Assembly: GCA_009786025.1 (NCBI GenBank)
Contig: WQUA01000006.1
Span: forward strand, 1 to 52,972
Source: Pseudomonadota bacterium
GTDB lineage: Bacteria > Pseudomonadota > Gammaproteobacteria > Burkholderiales > Casimicrobiaceae
DNA: 52,972 bases
Reading direction: 5' to 3'
Position numbers and translations under genes: made by a program. This document shows, one piece after another, positions 41,866-51,812 of the stretch. Position 1 is the first letter of the stretch. Each line of letters starts with the position of its first letter. A model generated the notes under the pieces. It was not told the origin of the DNA. It did no database searches and saw only the letters and a list, made by a program, of their open reading frames with translations.

Positions 41866-42969
41866 ATGAAACTAGATAAGATTGCAAGAGATGAACTTCT
41901 GAAACCTTTGTCATCGGTTTCAGGAATTGTCGAACGTAAACATACGCTACCTATCCTGTCTAACGTATTGCTCGAACAGAAAGAGCAACGCTTATGGATG
42001 ACCGCCATGGATATGGAGTTGCAAATATCGGCGTTTTGTGAAGTGCCGGAGTCTTCACCGCAAGCCATAACAGTTTCTGCTCGCAAGTTACAAGACCTTC
42101 TTCGCGCTTTACCGGATGATGTTGATGTTTCTTTGGAGACACAGGGCAGCAAGATGATGGTTAAAGCGGGACGTTCGCGCTTTAATTTACAAACACTGCC
42201 AGCGGCGGATTATCCGAGGTTGACCCTTGGAGATACGCAACAAGCAAGCATCACGCTATCGCAAAAATCTTTAAGATCTTTGTTGCGCCAGGTTGAATTT
42301 GCGATGGCTCAGCAGGATATTCGATATTACCTGAACGGGATGTTATGGGTTATCGATCAAAGCTCTGTGCAATTGGTAGCGACTGATGGGCATCGTCTGG
42401 CATGGGCAAGTTTGCCGGTTAGCGGTGTTTTTACGCGTCAAGAAGTGATTTTGCCGCGTAAAACAGTTATGGAATTGGGAAAACTGCTTACTGATGATGA
42501 ATCACTGGTAACACTGGATATTTTATCGAATCAAGTACGATTTCATTTTGGTTCGACTGAGATTATTTCTAAAGTGATCGACGGTAAATTCCCGGATTAC
42601 AATCGAGTGATCCCGGTAGGATATACGCAACATATCGAAATTTCCCGAATGGCGTTTCTGACGGCATTGCAGCGCGCAGCGATTTTATCGAATGAGAAAG
42701 TACGTGGCGTGCATCTCAATCTTACTAAAAACGAAATCAAGATTATTTGCAGCAACAACGAGCAAGAAGAAGCTGAAGAACAGCTTGAAATTCAATACGA
42801 TGGAGAAGATTTAAGTATTGGTTTCAATATTACTTATTTGCTTGATGTATTACAGCGGTTAAACAGCGAAAAAGTGATGCTTTCGTTTGGCAACGCTAAC
42901 GACAGTGCTTTGCTGACTGTCCCCGATCAATACGATTATAAATATGTTGTAATGCCGATGCGCATTTAA
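41866..42969 (+). CDS. dnaN: DNA polymerase III beta subunit (sliding clamp)
   Basis: Clamp that holds replicative polymerase on DNA. 367 residues, three repeated domains. LLKPLSSVSGIVERKHTLPILSNVLL at the start, GRSRFNLQTLPAADYPRL, FAMAQQDIRYYLNGML, TDGHRLAWASLP, FPDYNRVIP, RAAILSNEKVRGVHL and the C-terminal YKYVVMPMRI, which forms the client-binding pocket, are all present. It is AT-rich (about 35% GC in the 60 bases from 42481), unlike most of the window. dnaA is not upstream. Confidence 0.98.
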   Translation: MKLDKIARDELLKPLSSVSGIVERKHTLPILSNVLLEQKEQRLWMTAMDMELQISAFCEVPESSPQAITVSARKLQDLLRALPDDVDVSLETQGSKMMVKAGRSRFNLQTLPAADYPRLTLGDTQQASITLSQKSLRSLLRQVEFAMAQQDIRYYLNGMLWVIDQSSVQLVATDGHRLAWASLPVSGVFTRQEVILPRKTVMELGKLLTDDESLVTLDILSNQVRFHFGSTEIISKVIDGKFPDYNRVIPVGYTQHIEISRMAFLTALQRAAILSNEKVRGVHLNLTKNEIKIICSNNEQEEAEEQLEIQYDGEDLSIGFNITYLLDVLQRLNSEKVMLSFGNANDSALLTVPDQYDYKYVVMPMRI

Positions 42970-43070
42970 ATAGTCTTAAGTAAAAGCAGAGAGCAGCGCC
43001 GAGTAAAAAGAAGCGTTGTTTTCTAATGAAAAGCTGTTATGATTTTGATGAAGCTTTAAGAAAGAAATAA

Positions 43071-45488
<2,418 letters not shown>

Positions 45489-45536
45489 CAACTACGGCAG
45501 GGTTCATGGAACGTTGCCTCAGCCACAAAGCGTGCG

Positions 45537-45884
45537 ATGAAAAAATTTCGGTTGTCCAAAGAGCAGATCAAACCATTGGCCGAGGGCTACGGTGGTTGCA
45601 TTGCCTCGGATATGATCACCGTTGATGGCTACCCGGTTCGTTTTATGTATCGTGAAGAACCGCATAATGATCTGGATAGCGGTTGGCGCTTTCTGTCCGG
45701 TTACGAGGACGATGCGTATATGGAAAATTCGGCGAATCATGCGGTCTATGAAGTGAACACGATCGCCAACTACGATCCGAGCATCATCCCGTTTCTTGAT
45801 GCGCCTGAAGGCAGCGCCTTCGAGAAAACGCCTGAGTCAGAGCGGTTTGTGGACGTGACGGACGAAGCTCCGCAAGAGTCCTGA
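45537..45884 (+). CDS. DUF2185 (Imm33-type) protein
   Basis: 115 residues. CIASDMITVDGYPVRFMYRE, DSGWRFLSGYEDDAYMEN, HAVYEVNTIANYDPSIIPFL and GSAFEK are the conserved pattern of DUF2185, which is classed as a predicted immunity domain (Imm33). No toxin lies nearby. The protein is strongly acidic and lacks a signal peptide. It lies 48 bp after gyrB and may be read with it. The protein is also common as a stand-alone gene, so an immunity role here is unproven. Confidence 0.8.
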   Translation: MKKFRLSKEQIKPLAEGYGGCIASDMITVDGYPVRFMYREEPHNDLDSGWRFLSGYEDDAYMENSANHAVYEVNTIANYDPSIIPFLDAPEGSAFEKTPESERFVDVTDEAPQES

Positions 45885-45916
45885 CCGTTTTGTTTAAAGC
45901 GGAAGAAAACCGACGA

Positions 45917-46930
45917 TCAATAAACCAGCGATAGCCGGTAGCCGCTGGCGGCGAGATCGGAGCGTAATAGCAAACGCAAAACCTGATCGCGGCTGGCGGG
46001 AGCGCCGGTACGGGTGTCGGTAGCGCGAACCAGATATTCTTCCGGTACGAAAAAACGGCGCGCCAATAACTGCGCTTGTGTGTCAGTCAATTCGAGCGAC
46101 AAGCGTGGATAAGCAACGGGTTTGTCGCTGCGATTGCGCAGCGTGACCGTCAGCAAAAGCTGCCGCGCGTCGTGTGGGTCGGATTGCAGATCGGAGGCCT
46201 CGATGGTCAGCGCGTCGATATTTTGCAGCGGTTTGATTTCACAGTGGAGCCAGCGGCAACCAAGCGACAAGGTTGGTGTTAACTTCGGATAGGCGTTTGC
46301 CAGCTCATCGTGCAGAAAAAAAACGGCTTGCGCGGCCAGTAACGCAGTCAATCCCGGCAACGAAATCAGATAGAACAATGAGCGACACCAGCGCGGCAGG
46401 TGCAGTCGTTGCCAGATCGTCGGTTTTTTGGCGGGGTCGAGCACCAGCGTCAACGGGGAGGGTTTGTTCTTGCGGGGCTTTTTTTTACGCCGCGGTTTTT
46501 CCTCTGCCGTTTCTTCGATGGCGAAGGAGTCTTCTTCTGCTGGCGGTGCGACGCTTTCCTCGCGCGCGCTGGCACGCAACGGGGGCTCAACGCGCGCGGT
46601 GGTTTCAATCTCCGCGGCGGGCTGTGGCGCTTTCTTCGTTTCGGCCGACAAAGAAGCAGCGCGAGAGGAGGGAGGGTGCGGCATTACGGTGAATGCGCTT
46701 TCCGGCGCTGGAACAGGATCGCGCAAAGTCATGGTTTCGCGCTGTATCGGTTCCATACCGGGGCCGGGGAGGCGCTCTCCCTTGAAGTTCACCAGCGCCG
46801 CGAACGCATTGAAAACGGTTCGGCACTGGCCGCAGCGCGCCTGCCCTTCGCGTAACGCCAACTGTTGCGACGTGATACGGAACGTCGTGCGACATTGCGG
46901 GCAGCGGGTAAAGTGGATCGTTATGGGCAC
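45917..46930 (-). CDS. DUF3426 protein with N-terminal zinc ribbon
   Basis: 337 residues, single membrane span. The N-terminal zinc ribbon has CPQCRTTFRITSQQL and CGQCRTVF (MJ0042-type finger). A long Pro/Ala/Glu-rich linker and a basic stretch (RRKKKPRKNKP) precede the membrane helix (LISLPGLTALLAAQAVFFL), and the periplasmic DUF3426 domain follows (WLHCEIKPLQNIDALTIEA and TLRNRSDKPVAYPRLSLEL). Common in betaproteobacteria, function unknown. Converges with the DUF2185 gene. Confidence 0.9.
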   Translation of the reverse strand: MPITIHFTRCPQCRTTFRITSQQLALREGQARCGQCRTVFNAFAALVNFKGERLPGPGMEPIQRETMTLRDPVPAPESAFTVMPHPPSSRAASLSAETKKAPQPAAEIETTARVEPPLRASAREESVAPPAEEDSFAIEETAEEKPRRKKKPRKNKPSPLTLVLDPAKKPTIWQRLHLPRWCRSLFYLISLPGLTALLAAQAVFFLHDELANAYPKLTPTLSLGCRWLHCEIKPLQNIDALTIEASDLQSDPHDARQLLLTVTLRNRSDKPVAYPRLSLELTDTQAQLLARRFFVPEEYLVRATDTRTGAPASRDQVLRLLLRSDLAASGYRLSLVY

Positions 46931-47024
46931 GGTCGAAAAAAGAATCTCGAAAAAAGGGAGCGCAGGGGAAAATATTATATTTCATTTTCGTTATAGGGCC
47001 GCTTTTTCTTACGGAGCGCGGACA

Positions 47025-48992
47025 TCATGAGTCTGTTTTGGCTTCGCGGCTGGCAACTTCGGCCAGCTCCAGCCATTCTACTTCCATTGTCTCAATCTCT
47101 CTGGCGATTTCGCGCTGTCGCACCAAAGCTTCCGTCAGGCGCGCTTTAGCGTTATCGAGATAAGCCTCCGGCGATGCCAGCCAGTGTTCCAGCGAGGCGC
47201 GTTCGGCGCTGAGTTTTTCCAGGATTTTTTCGATTTCGTTCTGTCGTTTGACGAGCGGCGCGCGCCGTTGCCGCGCTTCTGCGTCGAGACGTTTTTGGGT
47301 TTTGCGATCGGGGACGAGGTTGTTGGTGGGCGGCGCGGTAGCAGAAGCGCTGATCGCATCGTTGTTGCTCGCGCCATCGCTTGCTTCATGGCGCAGATGG
47401 TCGAGCACAAACCGGCGGTAATCATCGAGGTCACCGTCGAACGGAGCGACGGCGCCTTGATGAACCAACCAGAATTCGTCAACGGTCGCCGACAGCAAGT
47501 GGCGATCATGGGCGACGACGATCAACGCGCCATTGTATGCTTGCAGCGCTTCGGTCAGCGCTTCGCGCATGTCGATATCAAGATGGTTGGTTGGTTCGTC
47601 GAGGATTAGCAATTGCGGGCGCATGTAAACGATCAGCGCCAGCGCCAGCCGCGCCCGCTCTCCGCCGGAAAATGAGGCGATGGTTTGCGTGGCTTGTTCG
47701 CCGTGAAAAGCGAAGCCGCCGAGGAAATCGCGCAAGGTTTGTTCACGCGCATCGGGATCGAGACGTTGCAGATGCAGCAACGCCGATGCTTGCGAATCAA
47801 GGGTATCAAGCTGGTGCTGCGCGAAATAACCGATGCGCAGATCACGCGCGGTGTGCCGCGAGCCATGTAATAGCGGCAGACGTCCGGTCATTGACTTGAT
47901 CAGCGTCGATTTTCCAGCACCGTTGGGGCCGAGAAGCCCTAGACGGGAATCAGAGAGAATGCCGCATTCTATGTTTGGCAACACCGGCGCATCAGCGCGA
48001 TAACCGAGATCGGCATTTTCCAGTCGTAGCAGTTGACGGGTACGCGAATCGCTCAGCGGAAAGCTGAACGAGAAGGGGCTGTCAACATGCGCTGCTGAAA
48101 TGCGCGTCATCTTTTCCAATTGTCGCAACCGGCTTTGCGCCTGTTTCGCTTTGGTCGCTTTGGCGCGGAAGCGATCGACGAAGCTTTGCAGGTGTGCGAT
48201 GGTGCGCTGTTGTTTTTCAAAGGTCGCCTGCTGATTGGCGAGCGCGGCAGCGCGCTCTTGTTCGAAGAGAGCGTAATTGCCGCTGTACGTTTTCAGCGTG
48301 CGCTGATCGAAATGAACGATGGTGTCAACGATGCTGTCGAGAAAATCGCGGTCATGAGTAATCAGCAGCAAAGTTCCGGGATAACGGCGCAGCCAGTCCT
48401 CAAGCCACAGTACGGCATCGAGATCGAGATGGTTGGTCGGCTCGTCGAGCAGCAGAATATCGCTGCGGCACATCAGCGCCTGCGCCAGATTCAGGCGCAT
48501 CCGCCAACCGCCGGAAAACATGTTGACCGGATCGTGGTGTTGCGCATGGCTAAAACCCAGCCCCGCCAACAGCTCACCAGCGCGGGCACGGGCGCGGTAG
48601 CCGTCGATCGCTTCAAAGCGGTGGTGCCATTCGGCAAGAGCAAGGCCTTCTTTTTGGCTGTCGTGGTGGTTATCAAAGGCGGAGCCTTGCAAATGGGCAA
48701 TGGCGGCTTCGACCGTGCGCAGTTCGCGGTCGCCGTCGAGCACATAGTCAAGCGCCGAGGTGGCGACATTGGGCGTTTCCTGTGCGACGTGTGCGATGAC
48801 CGCGCGCTTCGGTAGTAACACGTTGCCACGCTCTGGCGATAGAACGCCGCGCAGCAACGCGAACAAGCTGGTTTTGCCGCAACCGTTGGCGCCGATGATG
48901 CCGACTTTGTGATGGTCGTGGATCATCAGACTTACATCGTCGAGCAGGATTTGTGCGCCGCGCGCCAGCGTTAAATGGTCCAGGCGGATCAT
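47025..48992 (-). CDS. yheS: ABC-F family ATPase, YheS-like
   Basis: Soluble ATPase with two ABC domains, acting at the ribosome in translation. 655 residues from ATG 48992. First domain: IIGANGCGKTSLFALLRG, VAQETPNVATSALDYVLDGD, MFSGGWRMRLNLAQAL; second: LLGPNGAGKSTLIKSMTG, SFSGGERARLALALIVY, LLILDEPTNHLDIDMREAL. A linker between them and a C-terminal coiled coil (RQNEIEKILEKLSAERASLE) follow the YheS plan. The leader between its start and xth is a palindromic repeat. Confidence 0.93.
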   Translation of the reverse strand: MIRLDHLTLARGAQILLDDVSLMIHDHHKVGIIGANGCGKTSLFALLRGVLSPERGNVLLPKRAVIAHVAQETPNVATSALDYVLDGDRELRTVEAAIAHLQGSAFDNHHDSQKEGLALAEWHHRFEAIDGYRARARAGELLAGLGFSHAQHHDPVNMFSGGWRMRLNLAQALMCRSDILLLDEPTNHLDLDAVLWLEDWLRRYPGTLLLITHDRDFLDSIVDTIVHFDQRTLKTYSGNYALFEQERAAALANQQATFEKQQRTIAHLQSFVDRFRAKATKAKQAQSRLRQLEKMTRISAAHVDSPFSFSFPLSDSRTRQLLRLENADLGYRADAPVLPNIECGILSDSRLGLLGPNGAGKSTLIKSMTGRLPLLHGSRHTARDLRIGYFAQHQLDTLDSQASALLHLQRLDPDAREQTLRDFLGGFAFHGEQATQTIASFSGGERARLALALIVYMRPQLLILDEPTNHLDIDMREALTEALQAYNGALIVVAHDRHLLSATVDEFWLVHQGAVAPFDGDLDDYRRFVLDHLRHEASDGASNNDAISASATAPPTNNLVPDRKTQKRLDAEARQRRAPLVKRQNEIEKILEKLSAERASLEHWLASPEAYLDNAKARLTEALVRQREIAREIETMEVEWLELAEVASREAKTDS

Positions 48993-48996
48993 GGTC

Positions 48997-49824
48997 TTAC
49001 TCTCCTCCTCTCTTGAGGGAGGGGGGTTGGAGGAGAGAGGAGAGTTTAAAATCGTAATCGATGATGAGCGGCGCGTGGTCGGAAAAACGCTGCTCCTTGT
49101 AAATCGACGTCGCCCGCGCTGTTGCGGCGATAGCTGGTGTGGCAAACTGGTAATCAAGTCGCCATCCGACATTCTTCGCCCAGGCTTGCCCACGGTTCGA
49201 CCACCAGGTGTATTGCTCGGGGCGTGGATCGAGTGTGCGGAACACATCGACCAAGCCGGTTTCCGCAAACATCCGGTCGAGCCAGGCGCGTTCTTCCGGC
49301 AGGAAGCCGGAGTTTTTCTGATTCGATTTCCAGTTTTTGAGATCGATTTCCTGGTGCGCGATGTTCACGTCGCCGCAAACGATCAATTCGCGCCCCGCGT
49401 TCGCTGACGTAGCAATGAGCGAGCGCAGATGCGGCAAAAAGCGATCAAGAAAGCGGTATTTAGCCTGTTGTCGTTCTTCGCCGCTGGAACCGGACGGGAC
49501 ATAGACGCTGACTACGGTAAGCCCGGCGAAATCGGCCTGCAAATAACGCCCTTCGGCATCGAACTCGGGGTCGTCGAAACCGAAGCGCGGCGCAAACGGT
49601 GCTGAAGCGAGCAGTCCGACGCCGCTGTAGCCTTTTTTCTGCGCCGGCAGAAAGGCTGTGTGCATCCCATCAAGCGACACCAGAGTTGTCGGAAGATCGT
49701 TGAGACCCGCTTTCAATTCCTGAAGGCACAAGACGTCCCAGGGTGACAACCGGGTCAGCCAGTCGGACAGCCCCTTACGTTCGGCGGAGCGAATGCCGTT
49801 CACATTGAGAGAGATAATACGCAT
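48997..49824 (-). CDS. xth: Exodeoxyribonuclease III (AP endonuclease)
   Basis: Cuts DNA at abasic sites and removes 3'-blocks. 275 residues from ATG 49824. The EEP-fold motifs are SLNVNGIRSAERKGL, VLCLQELKAG, GYSGVGLLA, VSVYVPSGS, IVCGDVNIAHQEIDLKNW, TWWSNRGQAWAKNVGWRLDY and FSDHAPLIIDYDF. The family ends near IDYDFKL; SSLLQPPSLKRGGE is added from a palindromic element. The stop lies five bases before the yheS start. Confidence 0.95.
   Translation of the reverse strand: MRIISLNVNGIRSAERKGLSDWLTRLSPWDVLCLQELKAGLNDLPTTLVSLDGMHTAFLPAQKKGYSGVGLLASAPFAPRFGFDDPEFDAEGRYLQADFAGLTVVSVYVPSGSSGEERQQAKYRFLDRFLPHLRSLIATSANAGRELIVCGDVNIAHQEIDLKNWKSNQKNSGFLPEERAWLDRMFAETGLVDVFRTLDPRPEQYTWWSNRGQAWAKNVGWRLDYQFATPAIAATARATSIYKEQRFSDHAPLIIDYDFKLSSLLQPPSLKRGGE
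48999..49047. repeat. Palindromic element at the xth 3' end and yheS leader
   Basis: CTCCTCCTCTC-TTGA-GGGAGGGGGG followed by TTGGAGGAGAGAGGAGAG. It supplies the last codons of xth and its complement carries GGAGGAGAG just before the yheS ATG, which may serve as its ribosome binding site. Confidence 0.65.
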
Positions 49825-50052
49825 AATTGTGGAAATCGTGCAACAGGCGACAGGATACAGGAAAGAGAAAGCAACAAAAGGCCTCTGCGGATTGCTGCGA
49901 CCTGCGAAAATAACATCCAGGGGAGAAAATCTATTAATGACACGAAATATGCGGGAATTATTAAATCGGTTTCCCGCCGACGCGCTCCGGCGGATAGGGG
50001 TGTCGTGGGTAACGGAGGGCAGCACGGGGGGATGACCGGAGAGGGTACGAGG

Positions 50053-50721
50053 ATGACAACAATAACAAGACAAACCGCCACAACGCTTTTTCTGGCGCTG
50101 GCTCTTTTTGTGGGCGCTGGCGTCGCTGTTGCGCAACAGTCGCAGCCCGGCGGCAAAACCTACAAATGGGTTGACGAAAAAGGGGTTGTTCACTATAGCG
50201 ACAAAGCGCCGCTGGAGGCCGTCAACCGCGAACAGACGGTTCTCGATAAACAAGCGCGAGCGGTAAAGAAAATTGAAGCGACGCTTCCTGAGAATCAGCG
50301 CAAACTCAGCGATGAAGAAATAGAAAAGCAGCGTCAGGAACAGGTGCAGAAAGAAATCGCCGAACGCAAAGATCGGGCGCTGCTATCGTCGTATTTGAAA
50401 GAAGAAGACCTGGATCTGGCTCGCGACCGTGCCCTTTCCACGCTGGATGCGCAGATCGAGGCAACGAAATTGGTGCTAGCTCAGCAACAAACGCGGCGCA
50501 AGGAATTGCTGGAACGGCAGGAGAGAGGAAACGCGTTGCCGGCAGGTGAGTTGGAAAATCTGGAAAGCGAGATCGCGGTTCGTAATGCATCCATCGACCG
50601 CAGCCGCCGCGAAAAAGAAACGATATACGCCAAATACGAGCGCGACAAACAGCGATGGCGCGAACTGAAAGAAGCGGAAAGAGCGCGGATCGAGGCGGAA
50701 AAGCAAGCGAACAAAAAATAA
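50053..50721 (+). CDS. Exported DUF4124-domain protein with a long coiled coil
   Basis: 222 residues. Signal peptide TTLFLALALFVGAGVAVAQ, then the DUF4124 module KTYKWVDEKGVVHYSDKAP (about residues 33-51), then a highly charged helical region to the end (SDEEIEKQRQEQVQKEIAE ... KEAERARIEAEKQANKK) predicted to be coiled coil. The start ATG 50053 has ACGAGG directly upstream. DUF4124 proteins are common in beta- and gammaproteobacteria; function unknown. Divergent from xth across 228 bp that hold no gene. Confidence 0.88.
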   Translation: MTTITRQTATTLFLALALFVGAGVAVAQQSQPGGKTYKWVDEKGVVHYSDKAPLEAVNREQTVLDKQARAVKKIEATLPENQRKLSDEEIEKQRQEQVQKEIAERKDRALLSSYLKEEDLDLARDRALSTLDAQIEATKLVLAQQQTRRKELLERQERGNALPAGELENLESEIAVRNASIDRSRREKETIYAKYERDKQRWRELKEAERARIEAEKQANKK

Positions 50722-50781
50722 AGATCGACAACAGAACAAGCGGAGGGTCGGGGTTTGCAGGCGCGCTTCGACCGGTGCGGG

Positions 50782-51561
50782 CTAGGACTCAAGAATTCTC
50801 GAAAAGTCCTCTATATAACCCAATAACAAATAGGGGCTGTTCCGTATCACTTGTTTCAACTCGCCCCACATCTGTGTATTTTCCGCTTGCCCATAAAGAG
50901 TCATGAGATCGGCTATCAGCCGTTCCAGTTTTGCGGGGTCGATTTTGTCCTCCCGAATAAATCCCAACCACCCCGCGCCAATTCCGAAAAAACGATAATC
51001 GTGATCGTGCAACAAGCGGATAACGGCATGGTTGTCAAAAATATCCCAATCACAGGAAAAATAACCGTTCGGTAGCCCGGCGATCAGCAAATCATCTCGC
51101 GCCACCGGAAGTTTTTGCACATAGACCGCGTCATCGAGCACCAGGTCAGGGTGGCGGTTGATTTCGACAAGTGCCGCGATGTCCTCGGGCAAAGAAGTGA
51201 GCCCTTTTTCGCCGACATCACGCCAATCGCGACGTAACGCCGGGTCGTCCAATTGCGCGGCCACATACGCCAGCTCTGCCTGTTGGTACTGTGCGACAGA
51301 CGCCGGATCGTCCATATCGTAATCCGCGTCGTAATAAATTTCATCGCTTTCGCGGGCGTGTCCAGACGTGTAGAGGCATTGGTTGATGTCGTCCAGCGTG
51401 ATGAGATATCGAGCGCCGGGATCGGTTTGTTGTTCCTGCCGCACGAGTTCGAGGACGGCGCTTAATGAAGAGGGTTCATCTATCCTGAGCAGGCTGAAGC
51501 TGTCCACCGTTCGGAACGGCGCAGGCGTTGACGGAGTGAAGCGGGTGATGGTCATGGACAT
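50782..51561 (-). CDS. Unrecognised acidic cytoplasmic protein
   Basis: 259 residues, no signal peptide or membrane segment, rich in Asp (YYDADYDMDDPASVAQYQQ). Other segments are RYLITLDDINQCLYTSGHA, LPEDIAALVEINRHPDLVL and LPNGYFSCDWDIFDNHAVI, then HDYRFFGIGAGWLGFIRED. The layout resembles small proteins of toxin/immunity or SMI1-like neighbourhoods, but I cannot assign a family. The start at 51561 or the ATG two codons on are both possible. Converges with the DUF4124 gene. Confidence 0.7.
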   Translation of the reverse strand: MSMTITRFTPSTPAPFRTVDSFSLLRIDEPSSLSAVLELVRQEQQTDPGARYLITLDDINQCLYTSGHARESDEIYYDADYDMDDPASVAQYQQAELAYVAAQLDDPALRRDWRDVGEKGLTSLPEDIAALVEINRHPDLVLDDAVYVQKLPVARDDLLIAGLPNGYFSCDWDIFDNHAVIRLLHDHDYRFFGIGAGWLGFIREDKIDPAKLERLIADLMTLYGQAENTQMWGELKQVIRNSPYLLLGYIEDFSRILES

Positions 51562-51812
51562 AGATATTTATGGCGCTGAAGAAATGAACGCGAACACCGC
51601 GACGATGACGGCTTGCGCCAGGGGCACGCGTTGGCGCGAGAAGAAATGGTCGCAGCTCCGGTCATAGATTACCATAAGGAGGCGCTGGCGAACCCTGGCG
51701 ATCAGGTGATAACGCCTGCTGCTCCATATCTACGCCACGAGAGCAAGAGAAAGGAAGAAAAAGGAAGAAAAATCGGGAGGGTGACGTACAATGTGCTTTT
51801 TTGGCAGACGTT

